A stretch of 64,000 bases of DNA, taken from positions 42,709 through 106,708 of the forward strand of contig DASWKR010000070.1 in NCBI GenBank assembly GCA_036396535.1. Direction: 5' to 3'. The position numbers and the translations under genes are program-made. The stretch comes from Acidimicrobiia bacterium. GTDB lineage: Bacteria; Actinomycetota; Acidimicrobiia; Spongiisociales; UBA5794. The notes below the pieces were generated by a model. The model was not told where the DNA came from. It searched no databases and worked only from the letters and a program-made list of their open reading frames with translations. Positions 56,400 to 64,000 of the stretch are shown here, piece by piece; position 1 is the first letter of the stretch; each line of letters starts with the position of its first letter.

Positions 56400-57389
56400 T
56401 CATACCCTGTCGAGGCCGACCGCTCTGCGCACCTGGTGCTGGTAGCCCTCCGCCTGGGTCCGAGCGTCGAGGGCCCCCTTCTGCATGAGACGGGCCACCT
56501 CGGCATCGTCCAGGTCCTGGTAGCGAGCCCGCACCGGCGCCAGCTCGGCGACGATCGCTTCCGCCACCGCCTCCTTGAACTTCCCGTAGCCGCCGTCGGC
56601 GTACTCGTCGACGAGGTCGTCGATGGTCCGCCGCGTGCAGTCGGCCATGATCTCGAGCAGGTTCGACAAGCCGGGTTTCGCCTCCCAGTCGAGCCGCACC
56701 GTCGGCTCCGAGTCGGTGACGGCCGCCTTCACCTTCTGCCTGATGGCTTCTGGTGGGTCGACGATGAGGATGCGGCTTCTCTCGTTCGGCTCGGACTTCG
56801 ACATCTTGGACGTCGGGTCGGCGAGCGACATGACCCGGGCGGACGTCGGGGGGATGAGTGCGTCCGGGAGTGGGAAGACCTCCCCGAAACGATTGTTGAA
56901 GCGCTCCGCCAGATCGCGGGTGACCTCGAGGTGCTGACGCTGGTCGTCACCGACCGGGACGAGATCGCAGCGGTGCAGGAGGATGTCCGCTGCCATGAGC
57001 ACCGGATAGGAATACAGGCCGAGGTTGGGCCCCACCCGGTCGGACTTCTCCTTGAACTGCGTCATCCGGTTGAGCACGCCGAGCTGGGTCATGGTGCCGA
57101 GGATCCACGAGAGCTCGGCGTGCTGGGGCACCTGACTCTGCATGTAGATGAGCGACCGGGAAGGGTCGAGCCCAACGGCCAGGAGGACCTTGGCGGCTTC
57201 GAGGCGCTGAGCGTGCAGGTCCGCAGGTGCGATCGGCACGGTGATGGCGTGCAGGTCGACGATGCAATAGATGGTCTCGTACTCGTCCTGGAGCCGTACC
57301 CAGTTTCGGAACGCCCCGAGATAGTTGCCGATGTGCATGTTGCCCGTCGGCTGGACGCCGGAGAACACCTTGTGTTTCTTCTGACTCAT
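56400..57389 (-). CDS. trpS: Tryptophanyl-tRNA synthetase
   Basis: A 329-residue class I synthetase of normal length. The HIGH-like motif is VQPTGNMHIGNYLGA near residue 12 and the KMSKS motif is SKMSKSEPN near residue 199. It charges tRNA-Trp. A GGAG site is six bases before the ATG. No tryptophan-specific leader is evident in the short region upstream. Confidence 0.95.
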   Translation of the reverse strand: MSQKKHKVFSGVQPTGNMHIGNYLGAFRNWVRLQDEYETIYCIVDLHAITVPIAPADLHAQRLEAAKVLLAVGLDPSRSLIYMQSQVPQHAELSWILGTMTQLGVLNRMTQFKEKSDRVGPNLGLYSYPVLMAADILLHRCDLVPVGDDQRQHLEVTRDLAERFNNRFGEVFPLPDALIPPTSARVMSLADPTSKMSKSEPNERSRILIVDPPEAIRQKVKAAVTDSEPTVRLDWEAKPGLSNLLEIMADCTRRTIDDLVDEYADGGYGKFKEAVAEAIVAELAPVRARYQDLDDAEVARLMQKGALDARTQAEGYQHQVRRAVGLDRV

Positions 57390-57427
57390 CCTTCACTCCG
57401 ATAGTCCTCTGCGAGCCCTCCACGAAG

Positions 57428-57458
57428 AACGCCGGGGGCCTCGACGGCCTCCGGCGTT
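57428..57458 (-). terminator. Terminator downstream of the GT87 gene
   Basis: AACGCCGGGGGCC (57428-57440) and GGCCTCCGGCGTT (57446-57458) pair over 13 positions with one mismatch around a five-base loop; GTTCTTC follows on the minus strand. It lies between the GT87 gene and trpS and separates the two leftward units. Confidence 0.65.
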
Positions 57459-57569
57459 TGTCTCGGGCGCGCTGGAGGCGTCAGCCGATCCAGGGCCACC
57501 GGAACGCGCGGGTTCGATCCATCGGTGCCGAGGATAGGGGCGCCGGAGGCGCCGGGCGAGCCGACAGGG

Positions 57570-58793
57570 TCAAACGGGTCGGGCTCCAACGAGGGCGTCT
57601 GCGATGCCGCGCCGGGCCGGCAGCCACAGCACGAACCACGTCGAGAGGGCAAGCGCAGGCACGGCCAGCTGGAGAGCCCAGCCGGTCGAGTCGAGCAACT
57701 CGGTCACGAGCAAAACCGAGGTCGGAGCGGCGATCCCGAGCGCGGCGCCGGCCACCGCCACAGGCGCCCTCAGCTCGGGGTGCTGGGACCACAGCACGAC
57801 GCCCACCGCCAGGAGGAGGGTCCAGCTGTACGTCAGCACCTGGGGAGAACACCAGAGGTTGAGAAGCACCGCCAGGGCGAACAAGACGTGCACGTCACGT
57901 CGGTGCAGCTTCGCCAGCCGCCGGAACACCAGGAGCCCGCCGATGACTGCGGCAGCGCCGAGCACAGCGGTCACCGCCCCCCACCCGGGAAGGAGGATCC
58001 CGAAGAACCGAAACGGCGCGAACTGCCCCCATTGCGCCATGTGCGACGTGTTGACCCGTGCGAAGTCGACGACGCCCTGCGGCCAGGCGAGCCACGCCGA
58101 CCCCACGAACGGGAGCGACGCCGCCACGATCGCGGCGCTCCCGAGGGCCAGTCCCGCAAGGGCGCGCCTGTGGCGGGCATCGATCGCCCACCACAACAGG
58201 AATCCGACCAGCATCGTCGGCTTGAGGATGAGGAGTGAGGCCGCCAGGCCGGCTCCGAACACCCGGCCCGATCGCAGCTCCTTGTACACGAGCGCGAACG
58301 CAGCCAAGACAAACAGGCTCATCTGGCCGAATGTGATCGCGAAGTAGACGGGGAGGGTGAGAAGCGCGAGCAGCGACAGGGCGATCGGTCGCGGAGCGCC
58401 GAAAACCCGCAGCGACGCCGCCATGAGCACGAGACCGAGCGCCGTCCACACGTACCAGGCCCGCTCGACGCTCAGGACCGTGAGGGGAGCGACGGCCAGC
58501 GCCAGCACCGGGGGGTTGCCGAGAGCGGAGTTGTCGGACCGTTCCCCGAGCCCGTGCTCCAGGAACGCCGCCTGGAACCGGTCGACGTCGTAGAGGGCCC
58601 CGATGTCGCCGGAGGCGACGAGCTTGCCGGACGTGTAGAACACACTGAAGTCGCTGGCAACGCCGAATGTCGTCGTTCCCTCGAACCACCCATTCTCCGG
58701 TGCGTCGACGGCCCGCTCGATCCACCACACCGTCACAGGCACGAGGGCGATGATGAGCAGCATGAGGCGCAGCCGGGCGGGGCGCGTCGCCAT
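57570..58793 (-). CDS. GT87-family polyprenol-linked glycosyltransferase
   Basis: A 407-residue membrane protein with about ten helices of the DUF2029/GT87 (mannosyltransferase) family. The first extracytoplasmic loop carries the acidic SDFSVFYTSGKLVASGD region where the catalytic aspartate is expected, and LLILKPTMLVGFLLWW is family-typical. These enzymes transfer mannose or arabinose from polyprenyl phosphate in envelope glycan synthesis. The ATG at 58793 is chosen; an in-frame ATG 36 nt upstream is possible. It diverges from cimA. Confidence 0.78.
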   Translation of the reverse strand: MATRPARLRLMLLIIALVPVTVWWIERAVDAPENGWFEGTTTFGVASDFSVFYTSGKLVASGDIGALYDVDRFQAAFLEHGLGERSDNSALGNPPVLALAVAPLTVLSVERAWYVWTALGLVLMAASLRVFGAPRPIALSLLALLTLPVYFAITFGQMSLFVLAAFALVYKELRSGRVFGAGLAASLLILKPTMLVGFLLWWAIDARHRRALAGLALGSAAIVAASLPFVGSAWLAWPQGVVDFARVNTSHMAQWGQFAPFRFFGILLPGWGAVTAVLGAAAVIGGLLVFRRLAKLHRRDVHVLFALAVLLNLWCSPQVLTYSWTLLLAVGVVLWSQHPELRAPVAVAGAALGIAAPTSVLLVTELLDSTGWALQLAVPALALSTWFVLWLPARRGIADALVGARPV

Positions 58794-58904
58794 ACCGACG
58801 ATATGTCCGGCTCCCGCTGGGCGCTCCATTGGTTCTCCACTCGCGTACGTCGAGAATGGTCGTCGCCGCAAGGTAGACCCTTTAGCCGCGGGCTCGGCGC
58901 CGGG

Positions 58905-58933
58905 TTGACGGATCAGGCCGCTGGTGTCACACT
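58905..58933 (+). promoter_or_regulatory. Predicted promoter of the cimA leader
   Basis: TTGACG (58905-58910), a 17-base spacer and CACACT (58928-58933, weak) predict transcription starting at about 58940-58942, at the ATG of the leader peptide. The leader peptide would then be translated from a leaderless RNA. Confidence 0.5.
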
Positions 58934-58941
58934 CGCCTGAG

Positions 58942-58974
58942 ATGAACGGCTCGCCGACCATCGTCATTACGTAG
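58942..58974 (+). CDS. Putative cimA leader peptide (MNGSPTIVIT)
   Basis: A ten-codon open frame, ATG to TAG, in the untranslated region of cimA. Its last five residues are Thr-Ile-Val-Ile-Thr, the amino acids a leader would need to sense branched-chain supply. CimA feeds isoleucine synthesis. No ribosome-binding site precedes it, but it coincides with the predicted transcription start. The stop codon touches the left arm of the following hairpin, so a ribosome stalled in or finishing the peptide would affect the RNA fold. Too short to be an ordinary gene. Confidence 0.6.
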   Translation: MNGSPTIVIT

Positions 58975-59002
58975 GCGCACGCGCCTCGTAGCCGCGTGCG
59001 CC
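58974..59002 (+). promoter_or_regulatory. First hairpin of the cimA leader
   Basis: GGCGCACGCG (58974-58983) and CGCGTGCGCC (58993-59002) form a perfect ten-base stem with a nine-base loop. The left arm begins at the last base of the leader-peptide stop codon. In an attenuator it would be the pause or anti-antiterminator structure. Confidence 0.6.
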
Positions 59003-59006
59003 GACC

Positions 59007-59036
59007 GACCCTCCCCACCGGGAGGGTCTCTCATTT
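59007..59036 (+). terminator. Attenuator terminator of cimA
   Basis: GACCCTCCC (59007-59015) and GGGAGGGTC (59020-59028) form a perfect nine-base stem with a four-base loop, followed by TCTCATTT. It lies 34 nt before the cimA start, oriented with the gene. The upstream gene points the other way, so a terminator here only makes sense as conditional control of cimA. Confidence 0.62.
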
Positions 59037-59070
59037 CTCCCCTTCGTGCCGATGAACCCGAGGACCCCTC

Positions 59071-60657
59071 ATGACCATGCAACGAGTAGAGATCTACGAC
59101 ACGACACTGCGCGACGGGACCCAGCAAGAGGGCATCTCGTTGACCGCACGCGACAAGCTGGCTGTCGCCAAGCTCCTCGACCACCTCGGGGTCGCTTACG
59201 TCGAGGGCGGCTGGCCGGGCGCCAATCCCAAAGACGACGAGTTCTTCCGGTTGGCAAGGAAGGAGCTCAGTCTCGAAACGGCGACGCTCGTCGCCTTCGG
59301 GTCGACTCGCCGGGCCAACCGCAGGCCGGAGGACGATGAGCAGCTCGCGGCACTGCTGGCGGCCGACACCGACGTGATCTGCCTCGTCGGGAAATCGTCC
59401 GACTATCACGTCGAGCACGCCCTGCGGACAAGCCTCGCCGAGGCCGTCGCCATGGTCGCCGACTCGGTGTCGTACCTCGGCGACCAGGGCCGCAGGGTCT
59501 TCTTCGACGCCGAGCACTTCTTCGACGGATACCGTGACAACCCCGCCTTCGCCATGGCGGTCGTCGGCGCTGCCAGGGACGCCGGAGCCGAGCGCATCGT
59601 CTTGTGCGACACCAACGGAGGTTTCCTCGCCCACGAGGTCGAGCAGGTCGTTGGAGAGGTCGGCGAAGCGCTCGGCGACGCCATCCTCGGCTGCCATTTC
59701 CACAACGACTCCGGGATGGCCGTCGCCAACTCGCTCGCCGCCGTCCGCGAGGGCGTCTTCCAGGTGCAGGGCTGCGTGAACGGATATGGCGAGCGCACCG
59801 GCAACGCCGACCTGTGCTCGGTGATCCCGAACCTGGCGGTCAAGATGGGGCTGGAACCGGTTCCCGCCGGCCGCCTCGAACGCCTCACGATCGTCTCGCA
59901 CCACATCGCCGAGATCGTCAACCTCACCCTCGATCCGCACATCCCGTACGTCGGGACCTCGGCGTTCACGCACAAGGCGGGGCTGCACACCTCGGCGCTC
60001 GCCCGCAGGAGCGACGCCTACGAGCACCTCGATCCCACCAAGGTCGGCAACAAGACGCGCTACGTCGTCTCCGAGCTCGCCGGCCGCTCGACCGTCGTGG
60101 CCAAGGCCAAGGCACAGGGCCTCGAGCTCACAGACGACGACGCCCAGGCGGTGGTCGACCGCATCAAGGAGTTGGAGCATCGCGGCTACCAATTCGAAGC
60201 CGCCGACGGGTCGTTCGAGCTTCTCCTCAGGGAGGCCCAGGGCTGGAAGCAGGACTTCTTCAGCGTCGAGTCCTACCGGGTGTTCATCGAGCACCACGGC
60301 GGCGAGGTCGTCGCCGAAGCCACGACCAAGGTCCACGTCGGTGACGAGCGGGTCGTCGCCACCAGGGAAGGCGACGGCCCGGTCAGCGCCCTCGACCGGG
60401 CGCTGCGTGCCTCCCTCACGTGGGCATACCCCGAGATCGAGGGAATCCGGCTCACCGACTTCAGGGTACGTGACCTCGATTCATCCGACGGCACGAGCGC
60501 CCGGGTACGAGTCCTCGTCGAGCATTCGAACGGCAGGGAGACCTGGGGCACGGTCGGCGTGCACGAGAACATCATCGACGCCTCGTGGCAGGCGGTCGTC
60601 GAGGGCCTCGTCGTCGGCTTGTTGCGCGCCGCAGAGGTCCAGGGCGCGCCAGACTGA
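59071..60657 (+). CDS. cimA: (R)-citramalate synthase
   Basis: A 528-residue DRE-TIM metallolyase of the CimA type. The N-terminal YDTTLRDGTQQEGISLTARD carries the acetyl-CoA-activating motif, VGGCHFHND-like CHFHNDSGMAVANSLAAV and NGYGERTGNADL the metal site, and residues from about 385 form the C-terminal regulatory domain that binds isoleucine in characterised enzymes. It condenses pyruvate with acetyl-CoA, the threonine-independent route to 2-oxobutyrate and isoleucine. GAGGA lies six bases before the ATG. A 2-isopropylmalate synthase paralog is less likely. Confidence 0.9.
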   Translation: MTMQRVEIYDTTLRDGTQQEGISLTARDKLAVAKLLDHLGVAYVEGGWPGANPKDDEFFRLARKELSLETATLVAFGSTRRANRRPEDDEQLAALLAADTDVICLVGKSSDYHVEHALRTSLAEAVAMVADSVSYLGDQGRRVFFDAEHFFDGYRDNPAFAMAVVGAARDAGAERIVLCDTNGGFLAHEVEQVVGEVGEALGDAILGCHFHNDSGMAVANSLAAVREGVFQVQGCVNGYGERTGNADLCSVIPNLAVKMGLEPVPAGRLERLTIVSHHIAEIVNLTLDPHIPYVGTSAFTHKAGLHTSALARRSDAYEHLDPTKVGNKTRYVVSELAGRSTVVAKAKAQGLELTDDDAQAVVDRIKELEHRGYQFEAADGSFELLLREAQGWKQDFFSVESYRVFIEHHGGEVVAEATTKVHVGDERVVATREGDGPVSALDRALRASLTWAYPEIEGIRLTDFRVRDLDSSDGTSARVRVLVEHSNGRETWGTVGVHENIIDASWQAVVEGLVVGLLRAAEVQGAPD

Positions 60658-60661
60658 CGTC

Positions 60662-61732
60662 ATGGAGCGGCCATCCGATCTCGACGCCGCACGGGCCGCG
60701 GTCGCGGCCCGCGGGCTCATGGCGGCGGCTTCGGCGCACCTCACGGAGACCGTGGCGATGCAGCTCCCCGTGGAGTCGCTCCCCCGGTACAAGGGCATGC
60801 TCAAGAGGTTCTTCTCCCGTGATGACTGGACCGAAGCAGACGAGGATGCGCTGGCGGCCCTCGTCGATCCCGTCCTCCAAGAGGGCCCGTGGGACGTGGC
60901 GCTCGGCGGGATCCAGATGTGGCACGGCCGGGCGAAGGACGGCTACCGGATGTACGTCACCGGTGCCGGGGCGACGGCATCCATCTTCGACAGGGCGTTC
61001 ACAGGACCGGTCGTCCCGGAGCCGACGCCTCACCCGAGGAAGGTGAAGTTCACGTTCGGGGGCACCCCGAGCAATGGCGTCTGGTATCGCCGGGGCGACA
61101 CCACGGACGACGCTCGGGCGGCCCGGCTCCTCGCCGAGCCCGACGTCACGGACGTGATGGTTGCCGGGACCTTTGTCACGGTCGGGCTCGACGCTGGTTC
61201 GTCGTGGGAGAACCGCCTCGACGCCGTCCTCGGCCTGGTGACCGAGATGTTCCCGGCCGAATCGGCGGGACCACCCGCGATGACGCGCGAAGAGCTCATG
61301 CGTGAGGGCGGGCGGGCGGTTTCGGCGGGCGTCGAGCTGCACCTCCTCGACCCGGACGACCCCGAGAGCAGGCAGCGACTGCGTACCGCCCTGGCGGAAG
61401 GAACCGTCGCCGAACGCCGGATCGCGGTTGCGATCCTCACCGAGTCGTCAGACTCCGCCACCTCCGTCGACGCCGTCGAGAGGGGGCGCCACGACCGTTC
61501 GGTGACTGTCCGCAGGACCGCCATCGACGCCGCCGCCGACCTGGAGAACGGGGCGCTCCGCCACGTGTTCGAGGATGCGCTGGACGCTCCGGACCCCTGG
61601 ACGAGATGGCGAGCCGTGAGAGCCCTCGGTGCGATCGGGCCGAGCCCGAGTCGCGAAAGACTCGAAGGGCTCAGCGCCGACCCGGACTTCCAGGTGCGCT
61701 TCGAGGTGGCGCGGGTGCTACTCGAGCCCTAG
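60662..61732 (+). CDS. Nfu_N and HEAT-repeat fusion protein (CvfC-like)
   Basis: A 356-residue protein. The first 115 residues are helical with no recognised domain. Residues 119-200 resemble the Nfu/NifU N-terminal scaffold domain (TPHPRKVKFTFGGTPSNGVW, then EPDVTDVMVAGTFVTVG). The C-terminal 120 residues are HEAT repeats (VAERRIAVAILTESSDS, DRSVTVRRTAIDAAADL). Staphylococcal virulence factor CvfC has the same combination; its biochemical role is unknown. It lacks the CxxC of true iron-sulfur scaffolds. It starts 4 bp after cimA and is probably co-transcribed; the end overlaps the next gene by 15 bp. Confidence 0.72.
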   Translation: MERPSDLDAARAAVAARGLMAAASAHLTETVAMQLPVESLPRYKGMLKRFFSRDDWTEADEDALAALVDPVLQEGPWDVALGGIQMWHGRAKDGYRMYVTGAGATASIFDRAFTGPVVPEPTPHPRKVKFTFGGTPSNGVWYRRGDTTDDARAARLLAEPDVTDVMVAGTFVTVGLDAGSSWENRLDAVLGLVTEMFPAESAGPPAMTREELMREGGRAVSAGVELHLLDPDDPESRQRLRTALAEGTVAERRIAVAILTESSDSATSVDAVERGRHDRSVTVRRTAIDAAADLENGALRHVFEDALDAPDPWTRWRAVRALGAIGPSPSRERLEGLSADPDFQVRFEVARVLLEP

Positions 61733-62359
61733 CTCGCCATAGACCCGGTCGAGTCGGGACCGCAGTGCGTCGATCTGAGCCTGCAGCTCGACGACCTCGG
61801 CCCGGAGCGATGGCTCGGCGAGTTCTCGCGCTTCCGTGGGCTGCTCGAGGGTGGCGTACTCGAGTGACCCGGTCGTGAGGAGCTCCACGTAGCGGCTCTC
61901 CTTCTGGCCGGGAACCCGCGCCAGCCGGGTCACGTGGCCGCGGGAAGCGAGGTCGTCCAGAGCCGCCTCGACGGCCACGAGCGACGGAAAAGAGACATAG
62001 CGGCTGGTCCGCTGGCGCAGCTCGCCCGGGGTCTGCGCCCCCCGCAACAACAAGACAGCGAGCATGGCGAGCGCCTCGGGCCCGAGGCCGATCACCCGAT
62101 CGACGGCATGCTTGTACTTCACGACGCGATCGCCCGGCCGGTGGACGAGCTTGGCGAGGCCCCGATCCGCCAGGCTTCGCAGGGTCACCTCGACGAGGCC
62201 GTCGTCGTACTCGACGATCGGTTCGCGGTTGGAGACCTGGTTGCATGCGACGGTCGTGGCGTTGAGCGAGAGTGGGTAGGCGTCCGGCGTGGTGAGCGCC
62301 TTCTCGATGAGGCTCCCGATCACCCTGGCCTCGACATCCGTGAGCGTGGCGCCCGTCAC
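61718..62359 (-). CDS. DUF480 (YceH) family protein
   Basis: A 213-residue protein of the DUF480/YceH family: LTDVEARVIGSLIEKALTTP at the N-terminus, PLSLNATTVACNQVSNREPI, and LAMLAVLLLRGAQTPGELR in the second winged-helix domain. It ends in a coiled coil (LRAEVVELQAQIDALRSRLD). The fold suggests DNA binding, but no function is established. The GTG start overlaps the SDR stop (GTGA). Confidence 0.85.
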   Translation of the reverse strand: MTGATLTDVEARVIGSLIEKALTTPDAYPLSLNATTVACNQVSNREPIVEYDDGLVEVTLRSLADRGLAKLVHRPGDRVVKYKHAVDRVIGLGPEALAMLAVLLLRGAQTPGELRQRTSRYVSFPSLVAVEAALDDLASRGHVTRLARVPGQKESRYVELLTTGSLEYATLEQPTEARELAEPSLRAEVVELQAQIDALRSRLDRVYGELGLE

Positions 62360-63192
62360 AGGCCCTGCTCGACGCTCGGGTTGCGCTGCAACCGGATGTC
62401 CTCGTGGCGCCGTTCGACGAACGGCATGACCCCTGGATGGGTGATGACGTAGAAGCGATCCTCCAGTACCGCTTCCAACACCCGCTCCGCCACCTCCCCG
62501 GGCGACCGGTGAGAGCGCTCGTACAAGCGATCGGCGGCTGCCCGGACGCGTTCCGTCACCGGTCCAGCGGCCCCCTCGGCGCCCGGCGGTCGGTTGCGGT
62601 CCGATTCGTGGATCGCCGTCCTGGTCCACGCCGGGCACACGACCGACACGCCGACCCGGGCTTCGAGCATCTCCATCTCGTAGAGCAACGACTCCGAGAG
62701 GACGACGACGCCGTGCTTCGAGACGTTGTACGCAGCCATGCCGGGCTGGGTCAGCAGGCCGGCGACCGAGGCGGTGTTGACGACGTGGCCCTCGTTCTGG
62801 TCGACGAACCGCGGAACGAAGGTGCGAACCCCATGGAGCACTCCCCAGAAATTGACATCCATGATCCAGCGCCACTCGGCGAGCGGCGTCTCCAGGATGC
62901 CCCCAGGAGGGCCCACGCCGGCGTTGTTACAGACGAGGTGGGCGGTTCCGAACTGCTCGAACGTCACAGCCGCGAGCGCTGCGACCGAGTCGGGTGACGA
63001 GACGTCGGTCGGCACGGCGAGCACTTCGTGACCGGCATCCGCCAGTTGTGCTGCGGCAGCCTCGAGCGGGCTGCGTTCGATGTCCGCCAGCACGAGCCTC
63101 ATGCCCTCCTGCCCGAAGCGGCGCGCCATCGCCAGCCCGATCCCGCTCGCCCCGCCGGTGACCACGGCGACCTTTCCCGCCAGATCCTGCAT
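62356..63192 (-). CDS. Short-chain dehydrogenase/reductase
   Basis: A 278-residue classical SDR. TGGASGIGLAMA is the cofactor glycine motif, NNAGVG follows, and the catalytic set is Ser in NTASVAGLL with YNVSK (Tyr-x3-Lys). ADIER after beta-strand 2 places an acidic residue at the position that favours NAD. The substrate cannot be predicted. The ATG at 63192 starts the conserved core directly; the open frame beyond it runs into the repeats and is rejected. It overlaps the DUF480 gene. Confidence 0.85.
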   Translation of the reverse strand: MQDLAGKVAVVTGGASGIGLAMARRFGQEGMRLVLADIERSPLEAAAAQLADAGHEVLAVPTDVSSPDSVAALAAVTFEQFGTAHLVCNNAGVGPPGGILETPLAEWRWIMDVNFWGVLHGVRTFVPRFVDQNEGHVVNTASVAGLLTQPGMAAYNVSKHGVVVLSESLLYEMEMLEARVGVSVVCPAWTRTAIHESDRNRPPGAEGAAGPVTERVRAAADRLYERSHRSPGEVAERVLEAVLEDRFYVITHPGVMPFVERRHEDIRLQRNPSVEQGL

Positions 63193-63331
63193 AGCGCCGA
63201 GGTTAGAGGCACTCCGCCCGCCGCTCCGGCTCCAGGCTGCGGTGCGCGCCACTGGTGGTGCGTCGTTCGATTGGTGACCTCGGCTCTGGACCGCTGGGTG
63301 GCCGACGCCGCAAACGGGGACGGCCATACAA

Positions 63332-63475
63332 ACGCTGTCTCCCGCTCGGCGGGGGACCGGCGCGCGGTCGCCCTGCGACCCGAGCCGTGGGGGCACCTGG
63401 CCGCCACACACTGCCCGGCCCCCTCGACTCGGCCTGCGGCACTCGTCGATCCCCCGGAGACCGGGGGATTGCGTA
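63332..63475. repeat. Intergenic hairpin repeat, copy C
   Basis: A 144-bp element of the same family as copies A and B, with the same ends: ACGCTGTCTCCCGC at the left and GGGGGATTGCGTA at the right. Hairpin 1 is GTCTCCCGC-TCG-GCGGGGGAC and hairpin 3 is ATCCCCCGG-AGA-CCGGGGGAT; the middle has a stem between CCGAGCCGTGGGGGC and the later GCCCCCTCGACTCGG around a longer loop. The 590-bp gap between the GH130-like and SDR genes holds only these elements and unassigned GC-rich DNA. Confidence 0.8.
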
Positions 63476-63505
63476 GAAGCCTGCGAACCGTGTGGACGGC
63501 CACCC

Positions 63506-63650
63506 ACGCTGTCTCCCGCTCGGCGGGGGACCGGCGAGCGGTCGCCCTGCGACCCGAGCCGAGGGGGCAGCTGGCCGCCACACACTGCCCGGCCCCCTCG
63601 ACTCGGCCTCCGGCACTCGTCGATCCCCCGGAGACCGGGGGATGAGCGTA
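63506..63650. repeat. Intergenic hairpin repeat, copy D
   Basis: A 145-bp copy about 96% identical to copy C, 174 bp downstream. The flanks are duplicated too: GGCCA occurs before each copy and GAAGCC after each, so the whole cassette including its surroundings was duplicated in tandem. The last hairpin ends GATGAGCGTA instead of GATTGCGTA. Confidence 0.8.
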
Positions 63651-63783
63651 AGAAGCCAACCAAACACAATCGAGGCGCCGAGTCGACAATCTCCGGCCTC
63701 GAGGTCATCCAGGTGGAGCGGCGCCTCGAGCTCACTGACGTCCACGTTGCCGAAGGTCACGACCGCCCGGAGTGAGCCGGCTG

Positions 63784-64000
63784 TCACGTCATCGCGGCGA
63801 TGAGCTCTTCGAGGTCGACGGTGGCCACGTGGATCGCCTGGTCGGAGAAGCCGTACGGGATGACCACGGTCCCATCCTCCACGATGGCGCCACACGAGTA
63901 CACGACGTTGGGCACGTACCCGTTGCGCTCGTCCTCCGCCGGCTCCAGAAGGGGAGACCCGAGATCGCCGATCACGCGAGAAGGGTCGTCGAGGTGAAGC
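63784..64000 (-). CDS. Partial GH130-like glycosidase/phosphorylase, C-terminus
   Basis: Only the last 72 residues are inside the window; the gene continues beyond the right edge. The segment DPSRVIGDLGSPLLEP, then PNVVYSCGAIVEDG and VVIPYGFSDQAIHVATVDLEELI, resembles the end of GH130 beta-mannoside phosphorylases and related five-bladed propeller enzymes. The catalytic residues are not in view. Downstream, 63651-63783 shows no gene or strong structure. Confidence 0.72.
   Translation of the reverse strand, partial: LHLDDPSRVIGDLGSPLLEPAEDERNGYVPNVVYSCGAIVEDGTVVIPYGFSDQAIHVATVDLEELIAAMT

Noticed and set aside
63028..63645. 205-codon rightward frame over the SDR start and repeats C/D
   Set aside because: Antisense to the SDR gene and otherwise a translation of the repeats.

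Overview
The window is a high-GC, gene-dense bacterial chromosome segment. WhiB, GuaB3, the DUF2342 zincin relative, the SenX3/RegX3-type phosphate sensor pair, an LpqC-type esterase, many GTG/TTG starts and several probably leaderless genes point to Actinomycetota. An Acidimicrobiia-like lineage would fit the mixture, but that is inference. I see no tRNA, rRNA, CRISPR array, insertion sequence or prophage. Most genes are housekeeping genes in tightly overlapping operons.

Layout. 0-8.3 kb: a leftward phenylacetate catabolic operon (paaA-paaD-tetR-paaB-paaC-paaG-paaH-paaJ-paaN) with a TetR repressor gene inside it and a candidate operator before paaA. 8.3-13.4 kb: a HEAT-repeat protein, a DUF4328 membrane protein, moaE, a membrane HtrA-like protease, a zincin-like protein and a peroxiredoxin. 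13.4-20.2 kb: the phosphate module, a response regulator/sensor kinase pair divergent from pstSCAB-phoU with a PHO-box-like repeat between them. 20.2-26.6 kb: an acyl-CoA dehydrogenase, a soluble TPR histidine kinase, and an envelope-stress group (tatA, ECF sigma factor, double-zinc-finger anti-sigma, RseB-like protein) with an ECF-type promoter in front of the sigma gene. 26.7-29.2 kb: a DHA2 drug exporter, a whiB gene, then about 600 bp of hairpin-rich repeats.

29.2-44.4 kb is central metabolism: sdhCAB, an SCP2 protein, HU, mdh, icd, purN-purH-folD, an esterase, and a B12-binding mutase domain-sucC-sucD operon. The last links methylmalonyl-CoA conversion to succinyl-CoA synthetase, while sdh, mdh and icd supply other TCA steps; phenylacetate breakdown feeds acetyl-CoA and succinyl-CoA into the same cycle. 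44.4-53.2 kb: pcrA, an orphan hybrid CheA, guaB3-guaA and a membrane-tethered esterase. 53.2-56.4 kb: two tandem paralogous secreted NHL-propeller/RTX proteins. 56.4-63.2 kb: trpS, a GT87 glycosyltransferase, cimA preceded by an apparent leader-peptide attenuator, an Nfu_N-HEAT protein, a DUF480 protein and a short-chain dehydrogenase. 63.3-63.65 kb: two more copies of the hairpin repeat family. The window ends inside a GH130-like gene.

The most notable non-coding observations are the cimA leader (a ten-residue peptide ending Thr-Ile-Val-Ile-Thr, then a perfect 10-bp hairpin and a 9-bp terminator hairpin), the repeat family shared by two distant intergenic regions, the apparent ECF promoter, the PHO box and the PaaR operator candidate.
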